DNA of 64,000 nt from the NCBI GenBank assembly GCA_947493745.1, contig CANLSM010000011.1:43811-107810 (forward strand). Direction: 5' to 3'. A model generated the notes under the pieces. The model did not search any database and had not been told where the DNA came from. It saw nothing but the letters and a program-made list of their open reading frames with translations. Positions 28,922-38,800 of this stretch are shown here, one piece after another. Each line of letters begins with the position of its first letter. The stretch's first letter is position 1. Source of the DNA: an uncultured Paracoccaceae bacterium (GTDB lineage: Bacteria > Pseudomonadota > Alphaproteobacteria > Rhodobacterales > Rhodobacteraceae). The translations under genes and the position numbers were made by a program.

Positions 28922-29371
28922 CTAGCTCTGTTGCCAGGGCAAGCCGCGCGCCTTCCACCCATTCAGCGCGCCGCGATGTCTTGCCGTGTCGAGATCTCCT
29001 TCAAACCCTTCGGCAATATTCACACACATGGTCGTTTGCCCCAGCGATCCGCATGTATGCGCAACAGCTTTGGCAGCTTCCATGGACCGGGCCCCAGACC
29101 GGCACAGGAAGTAGATCCGGGCGGGCAAAGCGCCGCCCAGAATGTTCATCAGGTCATCCGCGAAGGTCGCATTCACGCCCATGTCGGGGAACATGCGCCA
29201 TTCCGACAGAACAACCTGGCGTCCGAGTTCGGAGAGATCAGGGGTGCCCACGAAGCTCCACTCAGGCCTCGTGCGCACATCCACCAGAACCGCGGCAGGA
29301 TCCTCTGACAATGCATCCCACGCCTCGCGCGGATTGCACTCTGAAACCATCGCTGATGCGGCGCCTGCCAT
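28922..29371 (-). CDS. Rhodanese-like sulfurtransferase domain protein
   Basis: 149-aa single-domain rhodanese. Motifs: VLVDVRTRPEWSFVGTPDL near the N-terminus and the active-site loop IYFLCRSGARSMEAA with Cys90, then a C-terminal NIAEGFEGD as in thiosulfate sulfurtransferases. It probably carries a persulfide; the acceptor is unknown. An upstream in-frame ATG at 29419 (165 aa) is possible, but neither start has a strong ribosome site. Location between rpsT and dnaA is common in this group of bacteria. Confidence 0.82.
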   Translation of the reverse strand: MAGAASAMVSECNPREAWDALSEDPAAVLVDVRTRPEWSFVGTPDLSELGRQVVLSEWRMFPDMGVNATFADDLMNILGGALPARIYFLCRSGARSMEAAKAVAHTCGSLGQTTMCVNIAEGFEGDLDTARHRGALNGWKARGLPWQQS

Positions 29372-29695
29372 AGAATCTCTGCCCTGCCCTCTTTGAACAC
29401 GGGCGACCCTAAACGTCATGGCCGGAGCGTTTCAAGAATAACTATCGCTTGACTTGGGATTTTCATCTGAGGCTCAGATTCGGTTGTTTTGCTATGCGAA
29501 ACAATACTTGAACAGCATAAAAAACAGCATAAAACCTCCAGTTTTCCTGGAAGTATTACTTGCTGATTGCAGTTTTTGTACTTTGCCCCGGCGCAGGGGG
29601 ATTTGCGACTTTGTATTTACGGTCATGCGGAGATTCGGACAACAGGACCGAAAGCAGAACATGACATTAACGTGACAGGTGTGTCTCAATAACAC
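29372..29695. other. AT-rich intergenic region, rhodanese / rpsT
   Basis: Noticeably AT-rich region with no gene. It holds the tandem 12-mer at 29511-29534 and a small hairpin tccag/ctgga (29537-29551). I looked for DnaA boxes and found none, so it is not an obvious origin. It probably carries the rhodanese promoter on the minus strand and may host an untranslated RNA. Confidence 0.4.
29511..29534. repeat. Tandem 12-bp direct repeat
   Basis: aacagcataaaa occurs twice back to back. It lies about 140 bp upstream of the rhodanese start. Possible protein-binding repeat; identity unknown. Confidence 0.55.
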
Positions 29696-29723
29696 GAAAA
29701 CGCCCCGTACGAAGCAGGGCGTT
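29696..29723 (-). terminator. Terminator of rpsT
   Basis: Read on the minus strand, aacgccc (29723-29717) pairs with gggcgtt (29705-29699) and TTTTC follows. It lies 30 nt after the rpsT stop. Stem of 7 bp with a long loop, so moderate strength. Confidence 0.6.
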
Positions 29724-29752
29724 CCAAATGCCTAGCGAGAGACGGTCTGGCC

Positions 29753-30016
29753 TCAGGCCATCGCCTTTACGCGGCCAGCAAGGCGGGAGATTTTCCGGCT
29801 TGCGGTGTTCTTGTGAAGAATGCCTTTGGTCACGGACCGCATGATCTCGGGCTGCGCGGCTTTCAGTGCGTCCTTGGCCTGAGCCTGATCGCCGCCTGCA
29901 ATCGCCTCTTCGACCTTGCGAAGGAACGTCCGCACGCGGGTCCGGCGGTTTTTGTTTACCGCTGTGCGGCGCTCGATCTGGCGCGCGCGTTTTTTAGCTT
30001 GTGGCGAATTTGCCAT
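29753..30016 (-). CDS. rpsT: 30S ribosomal protein S20
   Basis: 87-aa primary 16S rRNA-binding protein. It begins [17 protein letters not shown], with [20 protein letters not shown] and the C-terminal [16 protein letters not shown] pattern. Highly basic, full length. Adjacent to dnaA's neighbourhood as in many alphaproteobacteria. Confidence 0.97.
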   Translation of the reverse strand: MANSPQAKKRARQIERRTAVNKNRRTRVRTFLRKVEEAIAGGDQAQAKDALKAAQPEIMRSVTKGILHKNTASRKISRLAGRVKAMA

Positions 30017-30098
30017 ATCTCAAAATCCGTATCTCTCAGTCAAGATGAAGCGCGTCTCTACCGCCGCTTTGCGTGCGAGTCAACGCTTGCCTGTCAGT

Positions 30099-30875
30099 TT
30101 ATTTGCCGCGGAACTGCGGTGTGCGCTTTTCGACGAAGGCCGACATGCCCTCGCTCTGATCCTCGGTGGCAAAAAGCGAGTGGAAGAGGCGGCGTTCAAA
30201 GAGCAGGCCCTCGCGCAATGTCGTCTCGTAGGAGCGGTTGACCGCTTCTTTCACGGCCATCGTCGTCAACAGCGATTTCTCGGCGATCTTGGCGGCCGTC
30301 TTCATCGCCTCGGGCACCAGTTCCTTGACCGGCAGAACGCGGGAGACGAGGCCCGAGCGCTCAGCTTCCTCGGCATCCATCTGGCGACCGGTCAGATGCA
30401 TCTCCATGGATTTCGACTTGCCGACAAAGCGGGTCAGGCGCTGGCTGCCGCCGATCCCTGCAATGACACCGAGATTGATCTCGGGCTGCCCGAACTTGGC
30501 GGTATCCGAGCACAGGATGAAGTCACACATCATTGCCAGTTCACAGCCGCCGCCCAGAGCATAGCCCGAAACCGCAGCGATGATCGGTTTGCGCACGCGC
30601 AGGAAACGCTCGACCTGAGGCGCGAAATAGTCGTCGGTAAACATCTCGACATACGACTTCTCGGACATTTCCTTGATGTCGGCGCCTGCCGCAAACGCCT
30701 TGTCCGATCCGGTGATCACGATGGCGCGGATCTTGTCGTTCTTGTCCATGACGCTGAGCGCCTTGGTCAGTTCATCCAGCAGTTGGGCATTCAGAGCGTT
30801 CAGGGCTTCCGGCCGGTTCAGCCGGATCAGTCCGACATGATCATCGGTTTCAACCAGAATCATCTCATAGGCCAT
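30099..30875 (-). CDS. Enoyl-CoA hydratase
   Basis: 258-aa crotonase-fold enzyme adding water to trans-2-enoyl-CoA. Oxyanion-hole motifs [15 protein letters not shown] and [17 protein letters not shown], with both catalytic glutamates (CELAM and [20 protein letters not shown]). Length and sequence fit the short-chain beta-oxidation hydratase. The ATG at 30875 has GAGAG upstream and gives the usual family length; an extended frame to 30950 is not supported. It is adjacent to rpsT in the conserved order of the group. Confidence 0.92.
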   Translation of the reverse strand: MAYEMILVETDDHVGLIRLNRPEALNALNAQLLDELTKALSVMDKNDKIRAIVITGSDKAFAAGADIKEMSEKSYVEMFTDDYFAPQVERFLRVRKPIIAAVSGYALGGGCELAMMCDFILCSDTAKFGQPEINLGVIAGIGGSQRLTRFVGKSKSMEMHLTGRQMDAEEAERSGLVSRVLPVKELVPEAMKTAAKIAEKSLLTTMAVKEAVNRSYETTLREGLLFERRLFHSLFATEDQSEGMSAFVEKRTPQFRGK

Positions 30876-30959
30876 GAATTCTCTCGCAGGTAGTTGCACA
30901 GAGCCATGAGTGTTACCATGCCTGTGATCGCGTGCAACCCTTTGAAACAATCAGGTGAG

Positions 30960-32381
30960 CTACTGCCGCGCATAGGCATCCTCATAGCGGATGATGTCGT
31001 CTTCGCCGAGATAGGATCCGGTCTGAACCTCGATCAGAACCATCGGAACCTTGCCGGGATTTTCCATTCGGTGAACCGCACCCAGAGGGATGTAGACGGA
31101 CTGGTTTTCCGAGATCAGTTTGACCTCTTCGTCGATGGTGACCCGTGCGGTTCCCTTGACGACGATCCAGTGCTCGGCGCGGTGAACATGGGATTGCAGG
31201 CTGAGGGCTGCTCCGGGGTGAACCACGATCCGCTTGACCTGAAACCTGTCGCCCACGACAAGGCTTTCGAACCAGCCCCAGGGTCGATGATCGCGTGGGA
31301 AGGTCTGGGCCTGAGCCACCTCGGCCTGCTTGAGCTGGGTGACGACCTCCTTGACCTCCTGCGCAGCCGAGATGTCCGCCACCAGCACCGCATCTGGCAT
31401 GGCTATGGCCACGATGTTCTTCAGACCCAGCCCGACAAGCTGCTGCCCGTGATCCTCGGCGCGCAGAAGCGTATTCTCGCAGTCAATCGCCAATGCCGGA
31501 CCTTTGGTCGAGACACCCTTGGCGTCGGTCCCGCTTGCCTCCCAAACCGCATCCCACGCCCCAAGGTCGGACCAGACGCCATTATAGGGGACCACTGACA
31601 GATTGTCGGCGCGCTCCATCACGGCATAATCGATGGAAATGTCGTCAAGCTCGCCCCAGGGCTCTGCCGCAAGGCGTCGGAAATTCAGATCCGGTTGGGC
31701 GTTCCTTACGGCGGCCCGGGCCGGCGCCACCAGTTGCGGCGCATGCCGATCAAAGGCCTCTACCAAATCCCTGACACGCATAAGGAAGATGCCTGCGTTC
31801 CAGAGGAAATTCCCGCTTTGCAACATCTGCTCGGCGGTGGACTGATCGGGCTTCTCGACGAAACGGACAAGCGGTTGCGCGCCCTCGCCCTGTGCTTCAG
31901 CAGCCAGTTCCAGATATCCGTAGCCTGTTTCGGGCCGATCCGGGCGGATGCCGAAAGTCACCAGTTGGCCGTCCGCCACAGCGGCCATTCCGGCAGTGAC
32001 CGCGGCCAGAAAGGCCTTACTGTCGGGGATGATATGATCGGATGGCGCGACCAGCATCGCGGCCTCGGGATCATGGGCCTGAAGATGAAGTGCGGCAGCC
32101 AGGATCGCGGGACCGGTGTTGCGCCCCTCGGGCTCGATCAGAATGTCGAATGGCTCGACCGCGATATCCGCCAGTTGTTCGGTCACGATGAAGCGGAAAT
32201 CCGACGCCGTCAGGATAAGTGGTGCCGCGAACCCGTCCGCCGTCAGCCGCCTGACCGAGCGCTGAAACAGACTGGTCTGATCCATCAGCGCGGAGAACTG
32301 CTTGGGGTAGCTCTTGCGGCTGAGAGGCCAGAGCCTGGTTCCCGAGCCCCCTGCCAGAATAACCGGGTAAATTTTTGCCAT
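30960..32381 (-). CDS. manC: Mannose-1-phosphate guanylyltransferase / mannose-6-phosphate isomerase
   Basis: 473-aa bifunctional enzyme of GDP-mannose synthesis (AlgA/XanB/ManC type). N-terminal nucleotidyltransferase with VILAGGSGTRLWPLSRKSYPKQF and FVEKPD; C-terminal cupin isomerase domain from about residue 335 (PWGWFESLVVGDRFQVKRI, PGAALSLQSHVHRAEHWIVV with the metal-binding histidines). It supplies GDP-mannose for surface polysaccharide. No glycan gene is next to it; a three-gene cassette lies at 57-59 kb. ATG at 32381 gives the family start; an in-frame ATG at 32411 also exists. Confidence 0.94.
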   Translation of the reverse strand: MAKIYPVILAGGSGTRLWPLSRKSYPKQFSALMDQTSLFQRSVRRLTADGFAAPLILTASDFRFIVTEQLADIAVEPFDILIEPEGRNTGPAILAAALHLQAHDPEAAMLVAPSDHIIPDSKAFLAAVTAGMAAVADGQLVTFGIRPDRPETGYGYLELAAEAQGEGAQPLVRFVEKPDQSTAEQMLQSGNFLWNAGIFLMRVRDLVEAFDRHAPQLVAPARAAVRNAQPDLNFRRLAAEPWGELDDISIDYAVMERADNLSVVPYNGVWSDLGAWDAVWEASGTDAKGVSTKGPALAIDCENTLLRAEDHGQQLVGLGLKNIVAIAMPDAVLVADISAAQEVKEVVTQLKQAEVAQAQTFPRDHRPWGWFESLVVGDRFQVKRIVVHPGAALSLQSHVHRAEHWIVVKGTARVTIDEEVKLISENQSVYIPLGAVHRMENPGKVPMVLIEVQTGSYLGEDDIIRYEDAYARQ

Positions 32382-32452
32382 CGTCACATTTTTCTCTTTG
32401 CAGCTTCCCATCAGCCGGACCGCATCCGCGATCTCTGGTGTAGCTCTGCTCC

Positions 32453-32466
32453 CTGGCGCGCGCCAG
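32453..32466. promoter_or_regulatory. 14-bp perfect palindrome between manC and the ScfR gene
   Basis: ctggcgcgcgccag is fully self-complementary and sits in the divergent intergenic region. It could be a dimer-binding operator, or arise by chance in high-GC DNA. Confidence 0.3.
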
Positions 32467-32568
32467 CCTGTTGATGAGCATCACTCAGAATCCGCGCGGC
32501 CCGAGTGACTTTTTGCACGCCGGGCCGAAACTCTGCTAGGACGGGTTTGTAACATTGTAAGGCAACAG

Positions 32569-33975
32569 ATGGTGAAGACGCTTATCGGGCCGCGACTGAG
32601 GCAATTGCGCAATGCGCAGGGCCTGACGCAGGCGCAGATGGCCAAGCAGCTCGGGATCAGCGCGGCTTATGTGAACCTGCTGGAGAACAACCAGCGCAGC
32701 CTGTCCGTGCAGGTGTTGATGGCACTGACAGAGACCTTCGGCGTCGACTGGCGCGATCTGGTCGCCGACAATGATATCAACCAACTTGCCGATCTGCGGG
32801 CCGCCGTTCAGGATCCGATCTTTCCCGGCGATACACCTGATCTGACAGAATTGCGCGGCGCGATCGATCATGCGCCGCGCCTCGTGGCGCTGTTTCTGGC
32901 GCTCCACCAGAGCCATCGCACCACGCTGGAGAAATTCCGCGCGATTGCCTCGGGTGGGATCATCACCGATCTTCTGGCGCGGTCACCGGAAACCGCGATC
33001 CATGATTTCTTTCGCGACCGGGAGAACCATTTTCCCGCGCTGGAGAACGCGGCGGAGGCGATTTCGGGGCGCAGGGACTGGGGCGGGGACGACATCTACG
33101 GCCTGCTGCGATCCCGGCTTTCGGACAGACATGGCGTCTCGGTCGCGATCCAGCCGGTGGACGAGATGCCCGACGCGTTACGCGTCTTTGATCGTGACGG
33201 GGGCATTCTGTCGCTGTCGCAGGCGCTGAACCATTCCAACCGGCTCTTCCAGATGGCGCATGTGCTCGGGCTTCTGGAATGCGCGGACATCCTCGACGAT
33301 CTGATCGCCAACAGTGGGGTGCCCGAGGAAGACGGGCGCGCGCGCTGCCGGGTTGAACTGACGAACTACTTCGCGGCCGCGCTGCTTCTGCCCTATAAGC
33401 GGTTTCTGGCGCTGGCGGAGGCCTCATCCTACGACATCGACACACTCGCATCGGCGTTCACGGTTTCGTTCGAGCAGGTCTGCCACCGCCTGACAACGCT
33501 CCAGCGCGACGGCGCGCGCGGGGTGCCGTTCTTCTTTCTGCGGGTCGACAAGGCGGGCAACGTGACCAAGCGTTTCAACGCGACGTCCTTCAACCTTGCT
33601 GAGCAGGGGGGCGCCTGCCCGGTTTGGAATGTGCATACCGCTTTCCGTTCCCCCGGCGTGATTGTTCCGCAATTCGTTGAGCTGCCCGATGGCGAGCAGT
33701 TCCTGACCATCAGCAGAACCACGGACCGCCCTGTCTTCTCGCGCCAGACACAGGACCGACGCCTTGTTGTGACACTCGGTTGCGAGATCCGGCATGTCGA
33801 CAGGATCGGCTATGCGGAGGCCTATGATCTGTCCAACCCGGCGCTCTTTGCGCCGATTGGCATCAACTGTCATCTTTGCCCGAGGCAGGCCTGCTCGCAG
33901 CGAGCCCATCAACCCTTGCACATGAAACTGCCCATCGACACTGACCGGCGTGGCAACACGCGCTACGAGAGCTGA
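32569..33975 (+). CDS. ScfR/RamB-type short-chain fatty acyl transcriptional regulator
   Basis: 468-aa regulator: N-terminal XRE helix-turn-helix (about residues 7-60, QLRNAQGLTQAQMAKQLGIS), a central IrrE/peptidase M78-like fold where the HExxH motif is lost, and a C-terminal domain with a CHLCPRQACSQR cysteine block. Such proteins sense acyl-CoA and control propionate, acetate or glyoxylate cycle genes. Here it is followed 15 nt later by an iron alcohol dehydrogenase, suggesting local control of alcohol or aldehyde metabolism. Effector unknown. Confidence 0.88.
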   Translation: MVKTLIGPRLRQLRNAQGLTQAQMAKQLGISAAYVNLLENNQRSLSVQVLMALTETFGVDWRDLVADNDINQLADLRAAVQDPIFPGDTPDLTELRGAIDHAPRLVALFLALHQSHRTTLEKFRAIASGGIITDLLARSPETAIHDFFRDRENHFPALENAAEAISGRRDWGGDDIYGLLRSRLSDRHGVSVAIQPVDEMPDALRVFDRDGGILSLSQALNHSNRLFQMAHVLGLLECADILDDLIANSGVPEEDGRARCRVELTNYFAAALLLPYKRFLALAEASSYDIDTLASAFTVSFEQVCHRLTTLQRDGARGVPFFFLRVDKAGNVTKRFNATSFNLAEQGGACPVWNVHTAFRSPGVIVPQFVELPDGEQFLTISRTTDRPVFSRQTQDRRLVVTLGCEIRHVDRIGYAEAYDLSNPALFAPIGINCHLCPRQACSQRAHQPLHMKLPIDTDRRGNTRYES

Positions 33976-33990
33976 CCCACGGAGCCACCC

Positions 33991-35145
33991 ATGCAATCAT
34001 TCAGTTTCCAGACCACCCGTTCGGTGCTGGCCGAGATCGGGGCCACCGCAAAGATCGGAGGAATCGTGGCCGCAAGGGGCTGTCGCAAGATCGCCTTTGT
34101 AACCGACCCGATGATCCTGAACCTCGGTCTGGCGGAGGCCGCGCTGTCCGGGCTCAAGACTGCTGGCCTCGATGTCTGGACGTTCTCGCAGGTTGTTCCC
34201 GATCCGCCCGAGGCAATGATCCTGACTGCGGTCGAGCAGGCGCGCAGCGAGGGGATCGACGGTGTCGTGTCGGTGGGTGGCGGTTCGTCGCTCGACACTG
34301 CCAAGCTCATCTCGATCCTGCTCAACACCGATCAGCCGCTGGCCGAGATGTACGGCGTCAATCAGGTGCGCGGCGAGCGGCTGCCGCTGGTTCTGGCACC
34401 GACCACGGCGGGAACCGGCTCCGAGGTGACGCCGATCTCCATCGTGACTACGGGCGCAAGCGAGAAGAAAGGCGTCGTGGCCCCGCAACTCCTGCCGGAC
34501 TGGGCGATCCTCGATGCGGAACTGACGGTCGGTCTGCCCGCAGATGTCACGGCCGCCACCGGCATTGATGCCATGGTCCATGCGATCGAGGCCTTCACAT
34601 CGAAGCGTCTGAAGAATGTGGTTTCGGACTGTCTGGCCAAACAGGCGCTGGAACTTCTGGGGGCCAATATCCGCACGGCCTGTTTCGCGCCCGGGGACCG
34701 GGAGGCACGCGGACAGATGCTGCTTGGCTCCATGCTGGCGGGTATGGCTTTCACCAATGCGCCGGTCGCAGCCGTGCATGCGCTGGCCTATCCGCTGGGC
34801 GGGCATTTCCACATCCCGCATGGGCTGTCGAACGCGCTCGTCCTGCCATATGTGCTGGACTACAACATGGAGGCCGCGCGCGAGATGTATGCCGAACTGG
34901 CCCCGATCATTTTCCCCGAGCTTGCCGGCAGATCATCTCTGGACAGGGCACAAGGGATGATCGAGGGCTTCAAGCGCCTCGGCCCCGAGCTTGGCATGAA
35001 ATCGAGGCTCTCCGAGTTCGGTATCAGCCACAACCACCTCCCCAGACTGGCCGAGGACGCGATGAAGCAGGAACGCCTGCTGATCAACAACCCCCGCGAT
35101 ATGACATTGGAAGCGGCTCACGGGATCTATGAACAGGCGCTGTGA
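33991..35145 (+). CDS. Iron-containing alcohol dehydrogenase
   Basis: 384-aa group III (Fe-ADH) oxidoreductase, NAD(P)-dependent. Nucleotide-binding VSVGGGSSLDTAK; metal ligands Asp193, His197, His263 and His277 (TGIDAMVHAIEAF; NAPVAAVHALAYPLGGHFHIPHG). Complete and likely active. Substrate may be a short alcohol, 1,3-propanediol or similar; not resolvable. 15 nt after the ScfR-type gene, probably one transcript. GGAG lies before the ATG. Confidence 0.92.
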   Translation: MQSFSFQTTRSVLAEIGATAKIGGIVAARGCRKIAFVTDPMILNLGLAEAALSGLKTAGLDVWTFSQVVPDPPEAMILTAVEQARSEGIDGVVSVGGGSSLDTAKLISILLNTDQPLAEMYGVNQVRGERLPLVLAPTTAGTGSEVTPISIVTTGASEKKGVVAPQLLPDWAILDAELTVGLPADVTAATGIDAMVHAIEAFTSKRLKNVVSDCLAKQALELLGANIRTACFAPGDREARGQMLLGSMLAGMAFTNAPVAAVHALAYPLGGHFHIPHGLSNALVLPYVLDYNMEAAREMYAELAPIIFPELAGRSSLDRAQGMIEGFKRLGPELGMKSRLSEFGISHNHLPRLAEDAMKQERLLINNPRDMTLEAAHGIYEQAL

Positions 35146-35229
35146 AGCAAGTCTGCGCTTGGTAGCCGATATTGGACAGCGTGGCAGGGCGACGCGACCT
35201 TTGGAAATCGATCATTTGAACTGTCAGGT

Positions 35230-35538
35230 TTACAGGCTAGCGGAACCTGAGGCCCGGCCTCGTCGCTTACGATGAACACAGCACCGGTTTAAGAGGGCAA
35301 TGCCCTCCGGCCCGCAATTCCGCGTCTCTCCGTTGTTTGAGACCAGATAGAGCATATCGTGGGTATGCCAGGGTGTGCTTTCAAAGCCGAACGCATTGTC
35401 GTTTTCATCAGGAAGGTTCTTGAAGGTCGGTATGGCATCTTCGCATAACGTGACGTCGAGCCGATCAGGGGATCGCCTGTTCATCTTGAAGTCGAGATGT
35501 TGAGCGCACTGTTCCAATGCGCCGAGATCCAAGAACAT
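35230..35538 (-). CDS. Hypothetical 102-aa protein
   Basis: No recognised family. The start at ATG 35538 is set by a strong ribosome site, AGGAGA about 7 bases upstream; a longer frame from 35604 lacks one. Sequence is polar, with LDLGALEQCAQHLDFKMN, a TPWHTHDMLYLVSNNG stretch and a basic, Cys- and Arg-rich end (LLNRCCVHRKRRGRASG). No signal peptide or membrane segment. Lower GC than its neighbours, possibly a recent arrival. Confidence 0.5.
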   Translation of the reverse strand: MFLDLGALEQCAQHLDFKMNRRSPDRLDVTLCEDAIPTFKNLPDENDNAFGFESTPWHTHDMLYLVSNNGETRNCGPEGIALLNRCCVHRKRRGRASGSASL

Positions 35539-35738
35539 TGTTTTGTCTCCTATGTTCAACACAGCGGAGGCACCGGTAAGATGGATATGGGGAATAAACA
35601 CCACCGCCTGCCCGCGGCCTCATCAGACACCGCAGGCCCAAACCGGCCCTTGCGTAACGCTTCCCCAAACTCCTGAACAGTGCTTAACTGGAGCGGTTTG
35701 TAACAGTACCGTTGTAAAATCAGTTTAGCCAAAACAAG

Positions 35739-35787
35739 GGCGCATCCAAATGCGCCATTATCCGTCCGGCCATATCTCGCGCCGGAC
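35739..35787 (+). other. Two hairpins in the leader of the secreted nuclease gene
   Basis: ggcgcat/atgcgcc with loop ccaa (35739-35756) and gtccgg/ccggac (35764-35787, 12-base loop) lie 25-75 bases before the ATG. They could stabilise or control the mRNA. No ligand-binding class is recognised. Confidence 0.4.
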
Positions 35788-35811
35788 TGTCCGCTACAGG
35801 GGAAGCAAAAA

Positions 35812-38800
35812 ATGTCAGATTTGATGATTACGGGCGTCATTGACGGCCCTTTGCCGGGTGGTTTGCCGAAAGCCATTCAGGTAACCGTTCTTGCCGATAT
35901 CGCCGATCTTTCGATCTATGGGCTGGGGGCGGCCAACAATGGCGGCGGCACGGATGGCGAGGAGTTCACGTTCCCTTCCGTCAGTGCAAGCGCGGGCGAT
36001 GTGCTCTATCTCGCGTCCGAGGCCGTGGGGTTCGAGCAGTGGTTCGGCTTTGCGCCGGATTATGTTGACAATGATGCGGCGATCAACGGCGATGATGCGA
36101 TTGAATTGTTCCAGAACGGACTGGTGGTCGATCTCTTCGGGGTGATTGATGTCGATGGGAACGGCGAGCCTTGGGAATACCTCGATGGCTGGGCGTCGCG
36201 CGATGCCGCCTTGGGTCCGAACCCGGTTTTCAACGTCGCGGACTGGACCTTCAGCGGACCGAATGCGCTGGATGGAGAGACCAGCAATGACACGGCCGCC
36301 AACCCGTTTCCGACCGGTGGAACCGGCGGTGAGCCGCTGTTTGCGATCAACGAGTTGCGGGTCAATTCGTCGGGCTCTTCGGATAATACATCCAACTTCG
36401 TCGAGATCTTTACCGAGCCGGGCACCTCTCTGGATGGCAAGACGCTTGTCGTGATCTCGGGCGAATTCGCGCCGGGTCAGATTGATCTGGCGATTGACCT
36501 GACGGGTGCCGTTGCAGATGCGGACGGTTTCGTGCTGATCGCAAATGCGGATAATCCCGAGCTTGAAGCGGGCGATGTCGCCGTCACCGATCTCGACTTT
36601 TTCAACAGCCCCGCGACCTATCTTATCGTTGATAATTTCACGGGTGCTGTGGGTGATGATCTGGACCCGGGCGATGCCGGGGAACTTGATATCACGCCAT
36701 GGGATGCTGTCCTCGACAGCGTATCGCTCGTTGACGGGGATGCAATCGAGGACGCGAGCTATAGCGAAACAATCATTGGTCCCGATGGCAATTTCCTGCC
36801 TGCCGGTGCGGCGCGCAGTGTCGATGGAACCGGGGCATTCGAGCAACTTTCGTTTGGCGACACCTCCGGCGACACGCCCGGCAGCACCAATGACCCGGAG
36901 ATCCCGGTTCAGCAGCTCACCATCATGGAGATCCAGGGCGCGGGCCATGTCTCGGGTCTTGTGAGTGACACGCCGCTTGATCCCACGACCGGCGGTGGCG
37001 CGGGTGAGCGGGTTTTGACGACGGGTATCGTCACAGCCATCGACAGCAACGGTTTCTACATGCAGGACCCGGATGGAGACGGGAATATCGCGACCTCGGA
37101 CGCGATATTCGTCTTCACCGGCTCTGCTCCGACTGTCGCGATTGGCGACGCGCTGGAGGTCGAGGGCACGGTGTCCGAGTTCTATCCCGGTGGGCAGGGC
37201 AGCCGGAACCTCTCGACCACGCAGCTTGGTGGCAACCCGGAGATCACCGTTGTGTCCTCTGGCAATGCGCTGCCCGAGGCGATTCTGCTGGGCCAGACCG
37301 GCAGGCTTCTGCCCAGCGAGACCATCGAGGATGACGGTTTCACCTCCTTCGATCCGACCACAGATGGCATCGACTTCTATGAGAGCCTTGAGGGGATGCT
37401 GGTCACCGCTGTCGCCCCGGTCGCGGTCTCGGGCACGAGCCAGTTCGACGAGATCTTCGTCGTGGTCGATGGAGGCGCGGATGCGACCGGTATCTCGGAT
37501 CGTGGTACGCTGAACATCTCGCCCGATGACTTCAATCCCGAGAAGGTGCAGATCGACTTCGATTTCGGCATCGAACCGGTGATCGTGGACACGGGTGCGA
37601 CCTTCTCGGACATCACCGGCGTGATCTCGTATGATTTCGGCAACTACCAGATCAACCCGACGGAGGTCGTCGTGGTGATCGAGGAAAGCCTGCTGGAGGC
37701 CGAGGTCACCGAGCTTGCCTCCTCTGCCACGGAGCTGACGATTGCCAGCTACAATGTGCTGAACCTCGATCCTGTAGTCGAGGACATCGCGAACGTGCCA
37801 GGCATGCAATCGCGCAATGTGGATGATGATGTGGGTGATGGCCGGTTCGAGGCGATTGCCAATCAGATCGTCAACAATCTCGGCTCGCCCGACATAATCG
37901 CGTTGCAGGAGATCCAGGACAACACAGGCGGTGAGACCGGTGATGGCGTGGTCTCGGCTGACGTGACGCTCCAGACCCTGATCGATGCAATTGATCTGGC
38001 CGATGACGGTGTGATGAATGACAGCTCGGGCTATGCCTATGTCGACAACACCTTCATCACCGATCTGGCCAGTGGCGGTCAGCCGGGCGGCAATATCCGC
38101 ACTGCATTCCTTTACAAGGAGGACCGGGTGTCTCTGGTCGAGGGCTCCGTCGGGACCATCGGTTCACAGGATCCGGGCGGCTCCTTTGAGGGCGCCCGCC
38201 TGCCGCTGGTTGCAACCTTCGACTTCAACGGCGAGGAGGTGACGGTGGTCAACAACCACTTCTCGTCCAAGGGCGGCAGCGCGCCGATCATGGGGGTCGA
38301 GCAGGAGTTCGCGGAGCTGCAGGAAGACCCCAATGTGAACGGCTCGCTCGATGAACGGCAGGCGCAGTCAGAGGCGGTCAACGGCTATGTCACCGATCTT
38401 CTCGCTGAGGATGCCGAGGCCAATGTCGTGGTGCTTGGTGACCTGAACGAGTTCGAGTTCGTTTCGCCTGTGACCGGTCTGGAAGAGAACCTCACCAACC
38501 TGACCGACATGCTGGATGAGGACGAGCGCTACAGCTTCAATTTCCAGGGCAACTCGCAGCAGATTGACCATATCCTGATCTCCGACAGTCTGCTTGAGGG
38601 TGGCGCGCAGTTCGATGTGGTCCATGTCAATTCGGAGTTCGCGGCGACGCCCGGCAGGGCCAGCGATCATGATCCGGTCCTGGCGCAGCTGACCTTTGAG
38701 GCTGAACCGCCTGAGACAGTCGAGGTCGCGGTCGAGTTCTTCGGCATTCCGTTCTTCTGGAAAACGGCTGTGGTCGAAACGGTGGATGGTCAGTTCGAGG

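Noticed and set aside
28809..29752. Origin of replication beside dnaA
   Set aside because: No strict or one-mismatch DnaA box cluster was seen in these gaps, only AT-rich sequence with a short tandem repeat.
35815..37809. 664-aa frame antisense to the nuclease gene
   Set aside because: No domain recognised; composition mirrors the acidic protein on the plus strand.
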